Positions 63,001-64,000 of a DNA stretch of 64,000 nt are shown one piece after another. The DNA lies in assembly GCF_000194155.1 (NCBI RefSeq), contig NZ_GL877878.1, positions 310,001-374,000 of the forward strand. Reading direction: 5' to 3'. The DNA comes from Saccharopolyspora spinosa NRRL 18395 (lineage in GTDB: Bacteria > Actinomycetota > Actinomycetes > Mycobacteriales > Pseudonocardiaceae). Under the pieces are notes generated by a model that worked only from the letters and a program-made list of their open reading frames with translations, did not search any database and was not told where the DNA came from. Made by a program: the position numbers and the translations under genes. Every line of letters starts with the position of its first letter. Position 1 is the stretch's first letter.

Positions 63001-63746
63001 GCGCGCCGCCGCCGGTGCCGTTCGACCGGGCCACCCAGGAGCGCCGCGCCAAGCGCGCCGAGAAGGACCTTTCCCTGTTGGGCAAGGTGAACCCGCTGGC
63101 GCTGGAGGAATTCGCCGCGCTGGAGGAGCGCTACAAGTTCCTCTCCACCCAGCTCGAAGACCTCAAGGACAGCCGCCGCGACCTGCTCAGCGTCGTCAAG
63201 GAGGTCGACGACAAGATCCTCGAGGTCTTCACCTCCGCCTTCCACGACGTGGCGAGGGAATTCGAGACGGTCTTCACGGTCCTGTTCCCCGGCGGCGACG
63301 GGCGGCTGATGCTCACCGACGAGAACGACCTGCTGAACACCGGCGTCGAGGTCGAGGCCCGGCCGCCGGGAAAAAAGGTCAAGCGCCTGTCGCTGCTGTC
63401 CGGTGGCGAGAAGTCGCTGACCGCGGTGGCCATGCTGGTGTCGATCTTCCGTGCCCGCCCGTCGCCGTTCTACGTGATGGACGAGGTCGAGGCGGCGCTG
63501 GACGACACCAACCTGCGGCGCCTGATCACGCTGCTCGACCAGCTGCGCACGACCTCCCAGCTGATCATCATCACGCACCAGAAGCCGACTATGGAGATCG
63601 CCGACGCCCTGTACGGCGTGACGATGCGCGGCGACGGCATCACGCAGGTGATTTCCCAACGCCTGCGCGGTGATTCCGACAAGCAGCGCAAGGACGCCCC
63701 AGACGAGCCAGCCGAAGGAGATGTCGCGGCGGTGCTGGACTCCTGA
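60099..63746 (+). CDS. smc: chromosome segregation protein SMC
   Basis: SMC dimers with ScpAB organise and segregate the chromosome. The 1215-residue protein has LTLKGFKSFASATTLRFEPG and Walker A CVVGPNGSGKSNVLDALTWV (residues about 32–39), two long coiled coils (about 170–500 and 670–1000) around the hinge (VPGLLGSVAALLTVEPGAEA, GAVADAVAVRGVTDAVMALE), and C-terminal LSLLSGGEKSLTAVAMLVSI with YVMDEVEAALDDTNLRRLIT. GTG 60099 follows GGAAGG at a longish spacing. The tail after IITHQKPTMEIADALYGVTM ends in an acidic stretch. Length is normal for actinobacteria. Confidence 0.98.
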   Translation: MHLKSLTLKGFKSFASATTLRFEPGITCVVGPNGSGKSNVLDALTWVMGEQGAKALRGGKMEDVIFAGTAGRAPLGRAEVTLTIDNSDGALPIEYTEVSITRRMFRDGASEYEINGNSCRLMDVQELLSDSGIGREMHVIVGQGQLATILQAKPDEHRRLIEEAAGVLKHRKRKEKALRKLDAMQANLTRLTDLTSELRRQLKPLGKQAEIARKAQTVQADLRDARLRLIADDLVTARADLARDEADQEAARTKRTEVERALQFAQSEEKNLEEQVAADAPRLSRAQETWYRLSALEERLHGTLRLAAERHRHLTAQTEEHRPGRDPDQLDAEAEEAAEEEIELREQVEEAREALNEVVQRRSELESALKQAEHAHLAAVRAIADHREGAARLSGQVESLRGKVSDTGEEIERLSDSLDEATARAEEAERALADAEEESGGYDSDDAGLEERREGAAEARDAARARVEELVKAERTAEREIASWKARVEALSMGLQRKDGAGALMSAGDRVPGLLGSVAALLTVEPGAEAALAAALGAVADAVAVRGVTDAVMALELLKADEAGRAGLLIESAVELDRSGWPQLAGSARWAADLVSAQDGLRGAVAKALDKVAVVDTLAAAQELVQRHPEIRAVTTSGDVLGAHWATGGSDDRQSTIEVQAAVDEAERELAAAGRRLEQHSAALEGARAEEEARRAEVRAVQEQINDAKVRRARSTERLSSLQRAARAATAEVDRIRQQRVKIEQSREQSLVKLAELEERLSIVKTEQDEAAEPDTGERDRLSTELNAVRQQEMDARLTQRTAEERARAVQGRADQLRRAARHEREARARAEAARKARERAARVTQAVVTGCETALERIAQSLSAATEERDVAQAKQSEHEQALGAVRARVRELSGELEKLTDAVHRDEVVRAEQRLRIEQLETKIIEDFGIGLDDLVDEYGPTVPIPPGPAEIAEYEAAKERGEEVSAPPPVPFDRATQERRAKRAEKDLSLLGKVNPLALEEFAALEERYKFLSTQLEDLKDSRRDLLSVVKEVDDKILEVFTSAFHDVAREFETVFTVLFPGGDGRLMLTDENDLLNTGVEVEARPPGKKVKRLSLLSGGEKSLTAVAMLVSIFRARPSPFYVMDEVEAALDDTNLRRLITLLDQLRTTSQLIIITHQKPTMEIADALYGVTMRGDGITQVISQRLRGDSDKQRKDAPDEPAEGDVAAVLDS

Positions 63747-64000
63747 GCGGAGGCGGGGTTTTCGCTGTTCCACGTCCCGCTCGTTGTGCACCGACCGCCG
63801 GCACCCTGCGCTGTCCACAACTTCATCAGCTGGCCAAGCAGGGTTTCTACGAGACGTCCGCGTGCGACGGGTGGAGCCCCGGAAGCCCGCAGGTGCTGCA
63901 GTGCGCTTCCGGGAGCCCGACAAGGGGCCAAGCGGATCGGTGCCGGTTCAGGCCCGACCACAGCCGGGACGAACCCCTGATCCCGCGTGGCGGTCAGCCA
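63747..64000. other. downstream end of window, no recognised gene
   Basis: The last 254 bases hold no gene I can support. Neither strand shows a family motif, and the ftsY gene that usually follows smc has not started yet. Confidence 0.4.

Noticed and set aside
60087..63923. A very long open frame antisense to smc
   Set aside because: It mirrors the codon bias of smc in a GC-rich genome, has no recognisable domain, and smc itself is unmistakable.
1..64000. tRNA, rRNA or insertion-sequence genes
   Set aside because: No cloverleaf, rRNA core sequence or transposase motif was recognised by eye; a covariance scan could still find a tRNA.

Overview
This is high-GC actinobacterial chromosome, most likely from the Pseudonocardiaceae and close to Saccharopolyspora (inference). 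The basis is codon use, frequent GTG/TTG starts, leaderless TANNNT promoters directly before start codons, a pseudonocardial type VII secretion cassette, and a conserved actinobacterial gene order. No rRNA, tRNA, CRISPR array, insertion sequence or prophage was recognised.

The backbone runs plsC–gpsA, ddl, a DUF3515 gene, thiL, ung, rpmB, a DAK2/FakA-like gene, recG, pyc, rsmD, coaD, a sepIVA/DivIVA-like gene, yceD–rpmF–rnc–mutM, then acyP and smc. This is the order of the Mycobacterium tuberculosis Rv2982c–Rv2922c segment with accessory blocks inserted. The largest insertion (about 36–59.4 kb) splits mutM from acyP–smc.

Region by region. 0–3.9 kb: phospholipid genes (plsC, gpsA), a trans-sulfuration PLP enzyme, a decayed gene, and a cysteine dioxygenase behind a Cys-rich leader peptide. 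3.9–7.1 kb: a partly broken minus-strand cluster (PNPOx-like, GNAT, PaiB-like) divergent from a MocR/PdxR regulator with visible operator half-sites. 7.2–14.1 kb: ddl, DUF3515, an Lrp/AsnC-domain protein, thiL, an MFS symporter, ung, a membrane protein and rpmB. 14.3–20.7 kb: DAK2, a YtrA-type GntR/DUF1648 membrane cluster with a clear operator, and recG. 20.9–30 kb: a cytochrome P450, pyruvate carboxylase, a graveyard of decayed catabolic genes (Ldh_2 dehydrogenase, TPP enzyme, MFS permease) and a HelD-type RNA polymerase-interacting helicase. 30–35.8 kb: rsmD, coaD, a secreted RNase, the sepIVA-like gene and yceD–rpmF–rnc–mutM.

Accessory block: a GT2–GtrA/GT39 cell-envelope glycosylation operon (GT39 interrupted by a local duplication) and a response regulator/kinase pair that share TCCCAG direct repeats; asnB; a complete kdp potassium system (two micro-ORFs, kdpF, kdpA, kdpB, kdpC, kdpD, kdpE) with odd palindromic repeats between kdpB and kdpC; a membrane-anchored PstS-like protein; a type VII secretion cassette (small helical protein, DUF3558 lipoprotein, PPE-like, EspG); a P-loop kinase; and a pair of small conserved genes.

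The intergenic DNA is rich in dispersed palindromic repeats: GAACGGNCCGTTC arrays, GTGAGCACGT inverted-repeat elements, CAGACGCCGCC elements, a 19-bp tandem array and a 39-bp triple repeat. Several frameshifted genes (PaiB-like, CPBP-like, Ldh_2, TPP enzyme, GT39) are either real decay or sequence errors; the sequence alone cannot decide.
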